Assembly: GCA_020744425.1 (NCBI GenBank)
Contig: JAGMUV010000045.1
Coordinates: forward strand, 186,001-250,000
Length of the DNA stretch: 64,000 nt
Source of the DNA: Dactylonectria macrodidyma
Taxonomy: Eukaryota; Ascomycota; Sordariomycetes; Hypocreales; Nectriaceae
Reading direction: 5' to 3'
In this document: piece by piece, positions 25,250 to 34,999 of the stretch
Layout of the letters: the number at the start of each line of letters is the position of its first letter
Numbering within the stretch: position 1 is the first letter of the stretch
The notes under the pieces: generated by a model
The model's database searches: none
What the model was told of the DNA's origin: nothing
The model's input: only the letters and a program-made list of their open reading frames with translations
Translations under genes and position numbers: made by a program

Positions 25250-26630
25250 ACCTTTAGTAATAGTAAATCTTAAATGGCTTTATACTTTTTAATATTTTTT
25301 AGTTTTAATTAGTTTTTGATAGTTTTAATATTCTTTTTATGTATTTTAATTTTATTTAAATAAAAAGTATATGTAAAGAAGTCCATTTTTATACATAAAA
25401 CTTACTTTTTTTTACTATTTTAAATAGTTCTATATTTCATACCTTTTTTTCATTATTTTCTTAATATAATCCATATGTTCTTCTTTTATATTATAGAAAA
25501 TTAAAATATTATTTAAATAATGTATTATAAAAATATTAATATATTCGTTTAAAATATGATTAATTATTTTTTAAATAATAAAAAAGTATTTATATGTTCA
25601 AAAAGTATTATTAAATATTTAAATAATCTAAATTTAACTTTATATACTATTTTCTATTTATCTTTAGATTTAATATAAATTAAATTATATACTCCTTTTA
25701 AATTAAGTATTATAAACTATTATTTATTGTAAAGATAGTCTCCTAATTTAATAATTAATAGTATTAACATTTAGTCTTTCTCAATAATAATATTTAAGCA
25801 TTAAAAGTTTATAATTAATTAAAATTTCTTATTTTTCTTAATAAATATAATAAGAAAACCTATAAAAGACTTTAATATTTTAATATATTCCTTTTATAGT
25901 ATTATTTTTAAAATACTCTTTTTGTCACGGGCCAGATGAGATCAACTCATGAGGTAACGCCACTGTATTGCGAGGATACTATGATGAAGAGGAAAGAGAG
26001 AAAGCGGGCAGGCGCGCAGACGCGTAGACGCGTTAATAGTCCCTGTGGCCTGCCCCGTGCGCCCTAGTTACGTATCGACCCCACCCTGGGTCCAGCACAC
26101 TCCAGACGCTCCCGTCACACTTTTAATGTATTAAGTTAAACTTTATTACAGTTATAAAGCCTAAAAAACTTAACTAAAGTTCTATCATTGAGTATCATTT
26201 TACAATCTTATTTATTTTAAGTAAATATATTTTTAATTCTTTAGTGAGTAGTTTTCTATAAATATAGTAAATAGATAATATATTCTTTAACAAATTATTT
26301 ACTTTTCATTATAATTTTATTTATATAAGGCTCTTATTAAGCTTTATTAATTAGCATTATATAAATATAATAATGTAATATATTTTACTTTATTAAACTT
26401 TATAATATTTATATTTTATACTCTAAGATTAAAAAAAATTTATTACATTTTTATTAGATTTTATTAATATTATAATTAATTAAAATTTAAAATCTTATTA
26501 TTTGAATTTAATTTATAAAAAGAGGAATTATTAATATTAAAGTTAATTTAATTAATTTTTTATTTTATTAAGTTTACTTATTTTAATTATGAATACTTTA
26601 AAATTAAAATATAATTTTATAATAAGTTAT
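25250..26630 (-). pseudogene. RIP-degraded Ty3/Gypsy reverse transcriptase
   Basis: Reading the minus strand through stops from about 25860 to 25420 gives the order of segments of Gypsy RT: KKNKKF with LIINF (family KKKDG-L and VDYRGLN), then GVYNLIYIK (GAYNLIRIK), KVKFRLFKYLIILF (RTRYGHFEYLVMPFG), then IILIFYNIKEEH where YLDDILIYSKTEEEH is expected. The catalytic YLDD is destroyed. Nearly all replacements are explained by C-to-T or G-to-A. 25923-26119 is a later insertion. The part from 26120 to 26630 is homologous to 14515-15118. Confidence 0.85.
25923..26119. mobile_element. Solo-LTR-like insertion with 5-bp target duplication
   Basis: A 197-bp GC-rich segment that begins TGTCACGGG and ends CCCGTCACA, with a perfect direct repeat CTTTT immediately outside (25918-25922 and 26120-26124). 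TG...CA ends plus a 5-bp duplication fit a solo LTR; the 9-bp inverted ends would also fit a small TIR element. It is not RIP-mutated although it sits inside a RIP-destroyed Gypsy gene. Confidence 0.8.
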
Positions 26631-26889
26631 ATTCTTTAGCTACTTTTTATAGCTTAGAAATCAGCCTATAGGTCATTTTAACATAATTATATAAGCTAAA
26701 TTGAAGACTGTTTTTATAACTCAAGCTTAGTAAGGCCTTTATACACTATTATGTAATGTGGAATATAGTTATTTTATATAGCTAGTTATATAGTTAGTAA
26801 TATAATTATTTATAGAGTTACTTAGTATAGAAAGTTAGTTTGAATATAATTATATAACTTAGAGTGTAAAGAGCTTAAGTTATGAAAAG

Positions 26890-27146
26890 GTAATTTATAG
26901 TGCTTGGATTTTAAAGAGATGATTTAGAATATATAAGTCTTTATAGGTTTTTTAGGTATTTAATATATTTTATATAGTGTGTTAGGATAGTAAGGCTTAT
27001 ACTTTAATATAATAGAAACTCTAGTTATTTTAAGTTATTATGACCTGAGGCTTACGTTTTAAGTCTTTATAGTATTGTTTTTATTATTAATTAATTTATT
27101 ATTATTATTTAACTTCTAGCCCTCCCTCTAGGTATATACCACTAAG
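26890..27146 (-). repeat. R2 repeat fragment
   Basis: The terminal part of an inverted R2 copy: CTTACGTTTTAAGTC, a T/A-rich segment, CTTCTAGCCCTCCCTCTAGG and GGGCCTTAGTTCTGAA at the end. Confidence 0.5.
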
Positions 27147-27289
27147 GGCCTTAGTTCTGAAAAAGATTAATTATTAATATCTTTATAAAGAAATAAAATT
27201 TATTTAAAATAACTTGTAAATTAAAGTTATATACGTATTTAAAAATTATTATTATTTATTTTAAATTTTAAATATATTACTTAAATATA

Positions 27290-27590
27290 TAGGCTAATTA
27301 TATAATAGCTTATATAAAAACTTTTTATAAAATTTTACTTATTTTTTTTTAATAAAGTTATTAAGAAAAAACCTATTCGCACTGTGTACCTTCTTAATTT
27401 TATATAATAAGCTAATTAAAAATTTAAGAAAATTACTATACTATTTTCTTTTTCTTTAAATATCTAAAAATGATTTTTTTATATTTTTAATAATTATATA
27501 GCCTGTTTTAAAAATCTGATATTATTGCTTTTAGCTGTACAGAATGAGTGTCCGGCAAGCTTGTTTGACCGGCATGCTTATCATGTACGT
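27290..27590. mobile_element. Family A right-end fragment (word TGCCGG)
   Basis: The right half of a family A element with the TTCGCACTGT core at 27378-27387. It ends with two modules (GTCCGGCAAGC, GACCGGCATGC) before GTACGT and TA at 27591-27592. No left end is found. Confidence 0.6.
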
Positions 27591-28743
27591 TATTTAATAA
27601 GGTTTAAATTAAGAATTTAGTTTTATAGTAAATATTATTATATTATTAAAAGAGAATGATATAATATCTTATTATAAATACGATAATTATATATATATTT
27701 ATATAATATTTATTTTATATTAATAACTAATATTTAAGTTTAAATTTACTAATTAAATAAAACGGGAATTAATATTTAAATACTTGAATAAATAAATAGA
27801 TTATCATTAACTTTTTAACTATGATTTACAATATATTAATGGATAAAAAATGTTATAATTCATAACTGATTAAAATGGCCTTTAACGCTATATAATTAAT
27901 TAAATTAAATTATTAAAGAAAATATTAAAAACTTTATTAATTAATCATGAAATACTATTATAATGAATATATTAAAAAGTTTTCTAAAGATTTAATAATT
28001 AGTTATATTATTAAAAAGAAATATAAAAGCAATTTAAAAGTTTTGAAGCTTTTTATAATTTAGTGATATTTTAATTATTTAATAAATAAAGAATATATAT
28101 ATCTATACTTTAAAGTTAAAAGGTTCTTTTCCCTAAAAAAGACTTGATAATTATAATTAATTCATTTAAATACAGACATAAAGTTAATTATTAAAGATAA
28201 AAGAATATGAAAATATTTATTTAAATTATATTATAAAGATTATAAATATTAAGGCTAAAGAAAAAAGCTCTAAGCATATTAAAAGAAAATTAAATAAAAG
28301 TAATAAAATGTGAGTAAAATTAATAAGAATTAATTCTAGAATAAGTATAAATTTATAAAAAGAGATAGACTTTAAAAATAAATTAATAGTTTAATTTAAA
28401 AATTATAAATCAATTATAAAAGCCTTAGGTCTTTTATAAATATTAATTAACTAAGGGCTTAATACCTATACTATTAAACCTTGATTAAAGTCCTTTTTAA
28501 AACTTTTAATTTAATTAATTATAATAAAGTAAATAAAAATATATGGAAAAGAATAGTTAATTTAATATATAACTTAGTTTTAAAATATAAGGAATTTACT
28601 TAAGACTATTTTATATAAAATATTTTCAATTATAATTTAACTTATGAATCTAACCGTATTATAAAACAATTACAAATAATAACAATAGAATTAGTATTAA
28701 AAAGCTATTACGTGTATTATTGATAAAAACACCAGTTATTAAA

Positions 28744-29100
28744 ATTGTAGAGGCTATAACAGTGGAAGGTATAGTGAGAGAGGAAGGTTATTGGCGGAAC
28801 TTGGCGATTGTGGGTCAAGGGATTGACCAATTAGAAAAAAGATTTAAGATTTGAAAAGAGCAGAAAAATACAATCAGAAAGGTAGTTGGTTTTGATATGA
28901 TTAGTTGAGAAATGCATGTATTGATGATGATAATCTTTTTAGACTGGCTAGAGAAAAGCCCCAGCTTTATAGAGAGATTGCTGTCTAGTCACATGTCCAA
29001 TCCAACAGGGGATTTGGACAATTTGTCATAGTAAAACCGGTATGTATGTGTTCCGAGTTTTATGACTGTTAGACGTATGTCTGATGCTTGAACTCTAACC
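28744..29100. other. GC-richer islet of unknown type
   Basis: A 357-bp segment clearly richer in G and C than its surroundings. The direct repeat TTATTAAA flanks it (28736-28743 and 29101-29108), but such an 8-mer is common in this AT-rich DNA. The minus strand has a TATAAAG box near 28970, and one end reads GGTTAGAGTTC. It could be a solo LTR or a small hAT-type element. No coding frame is present. Confidence 0.4.
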
Positions 29101-29711
29101 TTATTAAAGGTTCTTATTATAGATGTCTTTTGTAATTATAGTATAAGGAAGATAGGCTTTCTGAGGCATATTATATACCATTATAAAGCTAAAAGTTCAG
29201 AGGTTCTGAATATGATATTTATATTCTTATTAAATAAAAGCTGAAGGAGATATTTCTTTATCAGTCTTATATTTTATATATAAGGACTTTACAAAAATTA
29301 AATTAAAATGCTCATATTTAAAATATTATTTTTATTATAAAGCTTATAAATTAATATTATTAATACTTTTAAAGATATTATTAATATTTAAATTAATAGG
29401 TTTAAAATATATTAATTATATATTAAAAAAAAGATAAATATATATACTTTTCTTTCTAATTTTAAATAAAAGGTAATAAATATAATAAGTTTAAATAATA
29501 ATAAAAAATCTTTAAAAAACATATAATTATATATCTAATCTACTGATATACTAAAAGTAAATTTAATATAAAACTATTACCTTTATTTTTATAAAAGAAT
29601 AAATTAATGGTATAAATATAAAAAAATATTAAAATCACTTTTTATAAAGCTATATATATATTATAAAATAATTTAAATTTGATTATAAATGATGAAAAAC
29701 TTTATACATAA

Positions 29712-29790
29712 TAATTCTACTATTAAAACCACTATTAGAACTTTTATTTCTACATTATATTTTCTATACTTTAGGATTTTTATAATAGTT
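29712..29790 (-). repeat. R2 repeat, terminal fragment
   Basis: CTATTAAAACCACTATTAG and the following bases match the R2 end. The match breaks near 29790, before a short hairpin (GCGGGTCC/GGACCCAC-like) at 29805-29828. Confidence 0.45.
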
Positions 29791-29924
29791 ATATAAATAG
29801 GAAAGGCGGGTCCAAAACAGACCCACGTTTTTATTTCATACTTCTCAAGGAAGAGTTTATATAATTTATTTGTAGTTATATTAAGTAATAATAGGTGTAT
29901 CTTTAGAATTGCATTCATTTTAGT

Positions 29925-30005
29925 CTTAATTTGATAAGGTTATGATTTTTTAAAAATCGCTATTTAAGGTGGAAAATTGACTGTGGCGTTCATTTGTCAG
30001 TGGCG
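29925..30005. mobile_element. Family A fragment at block edge
   Basis: The AATCGCTATTTAAGGTGG segment and the tandem GTGGCGTTC/GTGGCGCTC modules are family A right-end features, but the ACGT tip is missing. Confidence 0.4.
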
Positions 30006-30089
30006 CTCGTTATATATATAGGCTTTTATTACATTTATAATACAAAAATATAATAACTACTAAAGCTTAATAACTTTTTAATAATAGTT

Positions 30090-30420
30090 AAAGAATTTAT
30101 CATTTATAATAACTATTTACTTTTCTTTTTTTTTTAAAGCTAATTCTTTTAATACAACTCACTTTATAATTTATTAAATAATATTTCTATTTAACTAAGC
30201 TTATAAAAATGGATTCTCTCAAAGAATATAATAGCTCAAGATTACTAATTAAATAAGTATTTTATCATTAAGGCAGTTAATTTTAGCTTTTATTATATTT
30301 AAACTAAATAAATAAAATGCTTTTTATAACTTGAGAAGTAAGTTTTAATCTTGTTTAATTTTCTTATTTAATATATATATAAGATAATTCTTATATATTA
30401 GTATTCATAAGAGTGTATTT
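30090..30420 (-). repeat. R2 interior, truncated at the compositional boundary
   Basis: Matches the interior of R2 copies (compare 880-1170), for example AAACTAATTCTTTTAATA-type sequence, and ends where GC-balanced DNA starts. Confidence 0.5.
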
Positions 30421-30464
30421 GTCGGAAAGCTAGCGCGGCACTTAGATGGCTTGGTCGTGTGTAT

Positions 30465-30486
30465 TGTGTGTGTGTGTGTGTGTGTG
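30465..30486 (+). repeat. TG dinucleotide microsatellite
   Basis: Eleven TG units directly inside the GC-balanced side of the boundary. Confidence 0.9.
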
Positions 30487-30515
30487 GCCGGGGGCCGTGA
30501 CCGCGTAAATGTTGC

Positions 30516-30715
30516 TGTCAGATATTCGGGTGAATTGTGTGTTCTTCATCTTGTTCTGTGACTTCTGCTTGCTCCTTGAAGTTTTAGAGCAAGCTCTATA
30601 TGCCTTTTCTGTGCTATATGGAATCAACTGGAAGCTGCTTGCTAAGCCTGTGGCAATAGGTGGCAACTGTCATCTTTGATGACAATATTTATCAGCCTTT
30701 CAAGCTACTTCCATG
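30516..30715 (+). repeat. Repeat shared with 23727-23899
   Basis: A second copy of the insert found inside a family A element. The two diverge at 30545-30580 and then match closely up to CTACTTCCAT. No coding assignment is possible. Confidence 0.7.
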
Positions 30716-31110
30716 AGCTTCCTTTTGCCACTATTCAACAACTGGTTAGTCTGGTCGAGTTACACCAGACCACAGCAAACAAATGGAGGGTTGATTAAAC
30801 AATAGATAAGATGCTCTCGCTAGGATGATGCACTTTATGCTCCTCCGACTGATATTATTCGAAGGGTCCCAATCGTGGCGGTACCGGAAAGGTTTCGTGT
30901 GTTCAGGTGGGCAGCCTCATTGAGGAATGGTTTCGCATTGCAGGCGGCAAATATGGCGACAGATTCCACTAGATCTGGCAGTCTTAAAGTGCCTTTGGGG
31001 CTTATGGGATGCAAGCAGCGCACGAAGATGGTGTTATACGAGGCCGACTGGCGCTTTGTACTCATCGATGTGACTTGGAGACTTTGTTCGGGGTACTCTG
31101 TACGGAGGTG
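30716..31110. other. Unassigned GC-balanced sequence
   Basis: Overlapping open frames of about 90 codons exist on both strands, but neither resembles a known protein and neither has start or splice context that favours it. I see no RNA gene or repeat here. Confidence 0.5.
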
Positions 31111-31405
31111 CATTTCAAAAGTCATGTCCCATTCTCAAGCCACACTTTTTTAAACAGCCAATCAGAGGGAGTGAGGTACATGAGATACTTTGCGTCACTT
31201 ACCTCCACTAAAAGCTCGAGATCTATAGCGCATTAAACACTGCTCGCAGATGGCAGCGGGCGCTCTTAGCCCCTGAAGACCTCTGGAGATACAGGGAGCT
31301 ACAGTGGAGCTAAGAAATAAGCTCCCTAAACGCTATGTACTGCTAAGTAGCTGGCAGGGGTACGAGGGTGTGGCGTTGTTAGCGTGGGACACGACTTTTG
31401 AAATG
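31111..31405. mobile_element. TIR element, first of a tandem pair
   Basis: A 295-bp element with 20-bp inverted ends (CATTTCAAAAGTCATGTCCC at 31111-31130, the reverse at 31386-31405 with one mismatch). It shares its interior (CCAATCAGAG, CTCGAGATCTATAGC, TACGAGGG-TGTGGCGT) with the next element. It is non-coding and non-autonomous. Confidence 0.75.
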
Positions 31406-31423
31406 GTCGTCCGTACGGAGGAC

Positions 31424-31738
31424 CATTTCAAAAGTCATGTCCTGATGTTAAGCCACACTTTTCAAGACAGCCAATCAGAGTGGACGAGGTACATGAGGTA
31501 CTTCACGTCATTTGCCTCCCCTACAAGCTCGATGCCTCCCCTACAGGCTCGAGATCTATAGCACATCCCACACTGCTAGCAGATAGCAGCAGGTGTCCTT
31601 AGCCCCTGGAGACCTCTGAAGATACAGGGAACTACAGAGGAAGCATAGAGCAAGCGCCCTAAAGGCTATGTATCCTTAGGCAGCCAGCAGGGGTACGAGG
31701 GCGTGGCGTCGTTAGCGTGGGACATGACTTTTGATATG
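31424..31738. mobile_element. TIR element, second of a tandem pair
   Basis: A 315-bp copy in the same orientation, separated from the first by only 18 bp (31406-31423). The spacer plus the two abutting TIRs form a palindrome around GTCCGTACGGAG. An internal duplication of a GATGCCTCCCCTACA-type segment explains the extra length. Confidence 0.75.
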
Positions 31739-32141
31739 GCCAATCCCTGGCAGACGCAGACTAAGTCGCGTTGCCCTGTCAGCTATCGACGCGTTCGCGT
31801 CAATACCCATCGCGCGTTTCTCCATACGTTTGCAAAAGCAATCATCATCTAGGTACTCTGTGTTGCAGAGAAAGAGCTCCATCGCATGGGCAAAAGTACC
31901 GCAGCCGACAGTACACGGTCCTCACAAGGGTTGTGCCTGCGACGTATCTTATGCAGACATGTCACTTCATCCATGCCCGGCACCAAGAACCCTTTTGCTT
32001 GCTCATAGGTCCCGACATTACGGCCCAAACTGGTGTTTGGCTATGGGGTTACGGCCAGGACCGACCGGGCTGGTGTCTCATATGAGCTACCAAACTCTTG
32101 GTGTGAGCCTTGGGTGAGCGCTGCGTCGCAAACCATTGAAG
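31739..32141. other. Unassigned sequence downstream of hAT relic
   Basis: No recognisable gene or repeat. It may be the 3' flank of the hAT relic that follows on the minus strand. Open frames of 100-130 codons on the plus strand look like chance. Confidence 0.4.
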
Positions 32142-32790
32142 TCAAGGGCTGCTCGTCATAGCGGTCAACTGTCGATGTTGAATTCCATCCGGCATGCATC
32201 TCAGCGCCATCGCCCAGCCGCGGATACCGATAGGCATTGGTCTTCCACCAGCCAAGTGGTCTGCTCCTGTAGTACTGACTGTTGACGATATCCTCGGCGC
32301 AGTACCTGGAATATTCATCATCATCAATTGCTGCCGCCGTGGTCGTTTGTTTCGCCTTGCGTGTGGTCTTGCGGAGGTTGGAAGCGGTGGCAGGTGAAGT
32401 CGTGGCAAATGCCGAGCTGGCGACACTCCTGGCAAGCCTGCGCTCGATGTAATCCATTGAGGCCTCATCAGTTGTAGCGAGGACCTCATTATCAACGTCG
32501 CGTTGCCTGTAGCTGTTCTCCCAGATCCGCAATAGCTTCTCTTCGTAGTCGGCTCGCCAACCCTGCGCCTTGCGAGTAGGAACTCGAGACCACAGTTGGT
32601 CGAGGAGACGCCACTTCTTCGCAGGGTTAAAGACAACGGCGCCTGCATATGCGGCACTGGTTGGAAGGGCACAGTACGTATGAAGCTTCTTCCACCCGAG
32701 CTTAATGAAAACCTTAAACAATTTACGAGTTCTGTTATCAAGTCCCGCATAAATGGCAACCTCAACGTCTTTCCTGTCCCCTATTGGCTC
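32142..32790 (-). pseudogene. hAT transposase C-terminal relic
   Basis: The minus-strand frame from 32790 (a stop lies just upstream) carries the hAT segment from AIYAGLDNRTRKLFK through KLGWKKLHTYC, AYAGAVVFNPAKKW and the DQLW helix, then a linker, then PLGWWKTNAYRYPRL. In intact hAT transposases this last segment leads into the MALD...SAE-ERLFS dimerisation helix, and here that homology is lost after PRL. The N-terminal half with the BED finger and the first catalytic residues is also absent. It resembles, but is not a copy of, the fragment at 43690-44867. It is a dead fragment without terminal repeats nearby. Confidence 0.75.
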
Positions 32791-33314
32791 GCGTCACTGC
32801 GCACGCGCCTCAAAAAGTCTCATCCCCTCATTGCCAAGTCTTTCTGCCCGTATCGGCTTTCACGTTTGGTCTCATTCCAATCTGGCGTCAATTGAGAACG
32901 GATTCTTGGGCTCTTCGTAAACTGGAACACGTGAGGGCGGAACGGTGGGCACTTGAAGTTGGGGCTCTAAGTGAAAGCACTGCGAGGGTCCTGCGAAGTC
33001 GCTAGTACTTCTATTCAGGGGTACGGCTTGGTTTAGTTACAGGTCCCCGAGACAAAGAGGGACCATTGGATAACAAAGGAAGACCATGAGTTATATACAT
33101 GTCAATATATGAAAGTCCAAGTCTGAAATATTCATCTGATTATGCCAAGATTGGCAATAATAGAAAGCTCTCGATGAGAGAATCTAGAGGCACTAATTTT
33201 TAGTTGTATTCATTTGATTCTGCTGAAAAATTACCGTATGTTTGGGATATTTCGACCTTGCGTGCGCCACCATATTACTGGTGTCGACCTACCCTATACA
33301 ATTGCGTTAGAGGC
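32791..33314. other. Spacer before LINE copy 1
   Basis: No gene or repeat recognised. LINE similarity starts at the ACTGCAGCTCTAGCC motif at 33315, which is also the point where LINE copy 2 begins to match (41281). Confidence 0.5.
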
Positions 33315-33511
33315 CACTGCAGCTCTAGCCGCCGCATTGGCATGTAAATGTTAAGAAAGTGGCTTGGACTACACCGGTTTCCTTAACAAGTGCACCACAC
33401 CACCTGCCCGCCTGCTCTCCCAGATCCTTTCGACCTGGGAGTTCACACTCCTGTCAATCTCAATCGAGGAGCCCGCACAGTCCTCTTTGCAAAACAGCCC
33501 CGCTGTTGTGA

Positions 33512-34999
33512 ATGGCCCACCAATCGCAGGACGGTCTACAACCCGCCTCGCCACTCATCGCCGTCTCTACCGCTGCAGCTACGGAAGGACCTCAGCCCGG
33601 CACTGCACCCACCCCTCCGGGTCCCACATGGGTTACGAAGCGGCAACCGGTATCTATCATCGAATCAGCCAATAAACTTGCCTGTGAGCGCGTAGAGGAG
33701 TACAATGCCAAGTTGAGGGTGTTCCAGGCTCTCTGCGCCAAATTCGAAGAGGCCGTCATTCAATTCACTGCTGGACCCAAAAGAGAACTCGCACAAAAGT
33801 TCGCCAATGATTTTCTGGACTCCTGGAACCAGGAGCTTTCTGGGACCAAACCTGCCTCTCGGCCTACTTACAGCAGCGTCGCAGCCTTCCCCATAGCTGC
33901 ACATAGCCCATCCACCCATGAGCGACAACATCCACAACGCCAACGTCAACAACAACAAACCTCCCCTGCTCACCAGAGGCAACCGACACAAGCAACTCCA
34001 CCCCGAGAAGACCTCCGCGTCTTTATCCGACTAAATGCCGGACACCCGGCCAGGACGAAGACGAGCTACGCTATCCGAACCCACATTTCCCGGAAACTTG
34101 GAGTGGCGCCACGGAGAATTCCGCAGGTCTTCCAAGTTAACTCCGGCTGGGCGGTGCTGACCACCGACACAACCACACGAGACCTCCTCATCGAGAAACA
34201 AGCCGAGTGGGCAACCGAACTAGGGGCGACCACTGTCGAGGCCAGCAAGACTTGGTTTACCTATATAGTCTCGGAATACCCCTGCAAACTGACAGACCTC
34301 TACGGTAACGAAACGGATAGCGACGCCGCCATCAACGAAGAAATTGAGTTGCAGACGGGGTTGAAGCCCGTCGACATACGCCCAACGCGGCTACAACCTG
34401 ACAACCCTCTCACAAAATCCCTACTTGTGTCCTTCCTCGAACCGACCAAGAAATACTGGCGCCTCTTCGGCAGCCGGCCAGCCAGATTCCTCCCCAAAAC
34501 GGACCGCCCCAAGCAATGCGACGTATGCCTGGGTTACCATCCTCGGCGCGCCTGTCACCGGCTCCCACGGTGCGACCGCTGCGGCAAGCCTGGCCACAAC
34601 CTCGAGGATTGCACCGCTCCGGAACAATGCGCCAATTGCCTCGGCCCGCACAACGCAAAGTTCGCCCAGTGTCTAGCTGGCCCGAGGAAGGTGAACGGAA
34701 TCTTTCGCCGGCTGACCAAAGAGCAAAGGGAGCATATACGGGAAGTGGGCGCCGAGACATACCGTCAGCGTAATGCAAACCCGCAACAACGCGAGCCTGC
34801 ACAGGAAGACGGTGCCGGAGCGCTTGGGCAATCAAGTCCTCGCGCACTGAGCCCGGCTGCATCCAGAGCTCCGTCATGCATCATGGTGGCCACCACGCCG
34901 GGCAGAGAGGAGATAGAAGAAGAACCGGAGCATCCAGGATCTGGCTCCCCAAGGAAACGCCGCATCGTACTCATCACGCGTCCTCATAACCAGGAATAA
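33512..34999 (+). pseudogene. LINE ORF1 (gag-like, zinc knuckles), copy 1
   Basis: A 495-residue open frame. ORF1 of this class binds element RNA to form the retrotransposition particle. Residues about 60-115 are a helical segment with EEYNAKLRVFQALCAKFEE; residues 165-300 form an RRM-like region beginning REDLRVFIRLNAG; residues 336-390 hold three zinc knuckles, CDVC-H-C, CDRCGKPGH-C and CANC-H-C. The C-terminal tail is basic (SPRKRRI). Copy 2 encodes an extra N-terminus with DLGIHTPANLN from an ATG at 41427. In copy 1 the related bases (33405-33500) are present, but the ATG is gone and the frame differs, so the visible start at 33512 is only the first remaining ATG. The stop at 34997-34999 lies just before ORF2. 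Confidence 0.8.

Larger units (their letters stand above)
1..30420. other. AT-rich RIP-degraded repeat block, gene-free
   Basis: The whole stretch is dominated by A and T, and no reading frame in it exceeds about 80 codons or resembles a protein as written. Less mutated and more mutated copies of the same repeat differ by CA-to-TA and TG-to-TA changes (compare 11776-12129 with 7621-8000), which is the RIP signature. The block stops abruptly near 30420. It could be a RIP island, pericentromeric or centromeric DNA; no centromere- or telomere-specific sequence is visible. Stretches not listed separately (1-560, 2265-3600, 3665-4080, 5360-6110, 10650-11160, 12130-12930, 27600-28735, 29110-29700) show only AT-rich sequence with no recognisable gene. 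Confidence 0.9.

Noticed and set aside
1..30420. Telomere or mitochondrial origin of the AT block
   Set aside because: No telomeric repeat array, and the presence of RIP-degraded nuclear transposons argues against mitochondrial DNA. Centromeric identity cannot be judged from sequence alone.
30835..31153. Overlapping 92- and 96-codon frames on opposite strands
   Set aside because: Both are open at once, neither resembles a known protein, and a TIR element begins inside the region.
31731..32117. 128-codon plus-strand frame
   Set aside because: Starts inside a TIR element tip and overlaps the flank of the hAT relic; no motifs.
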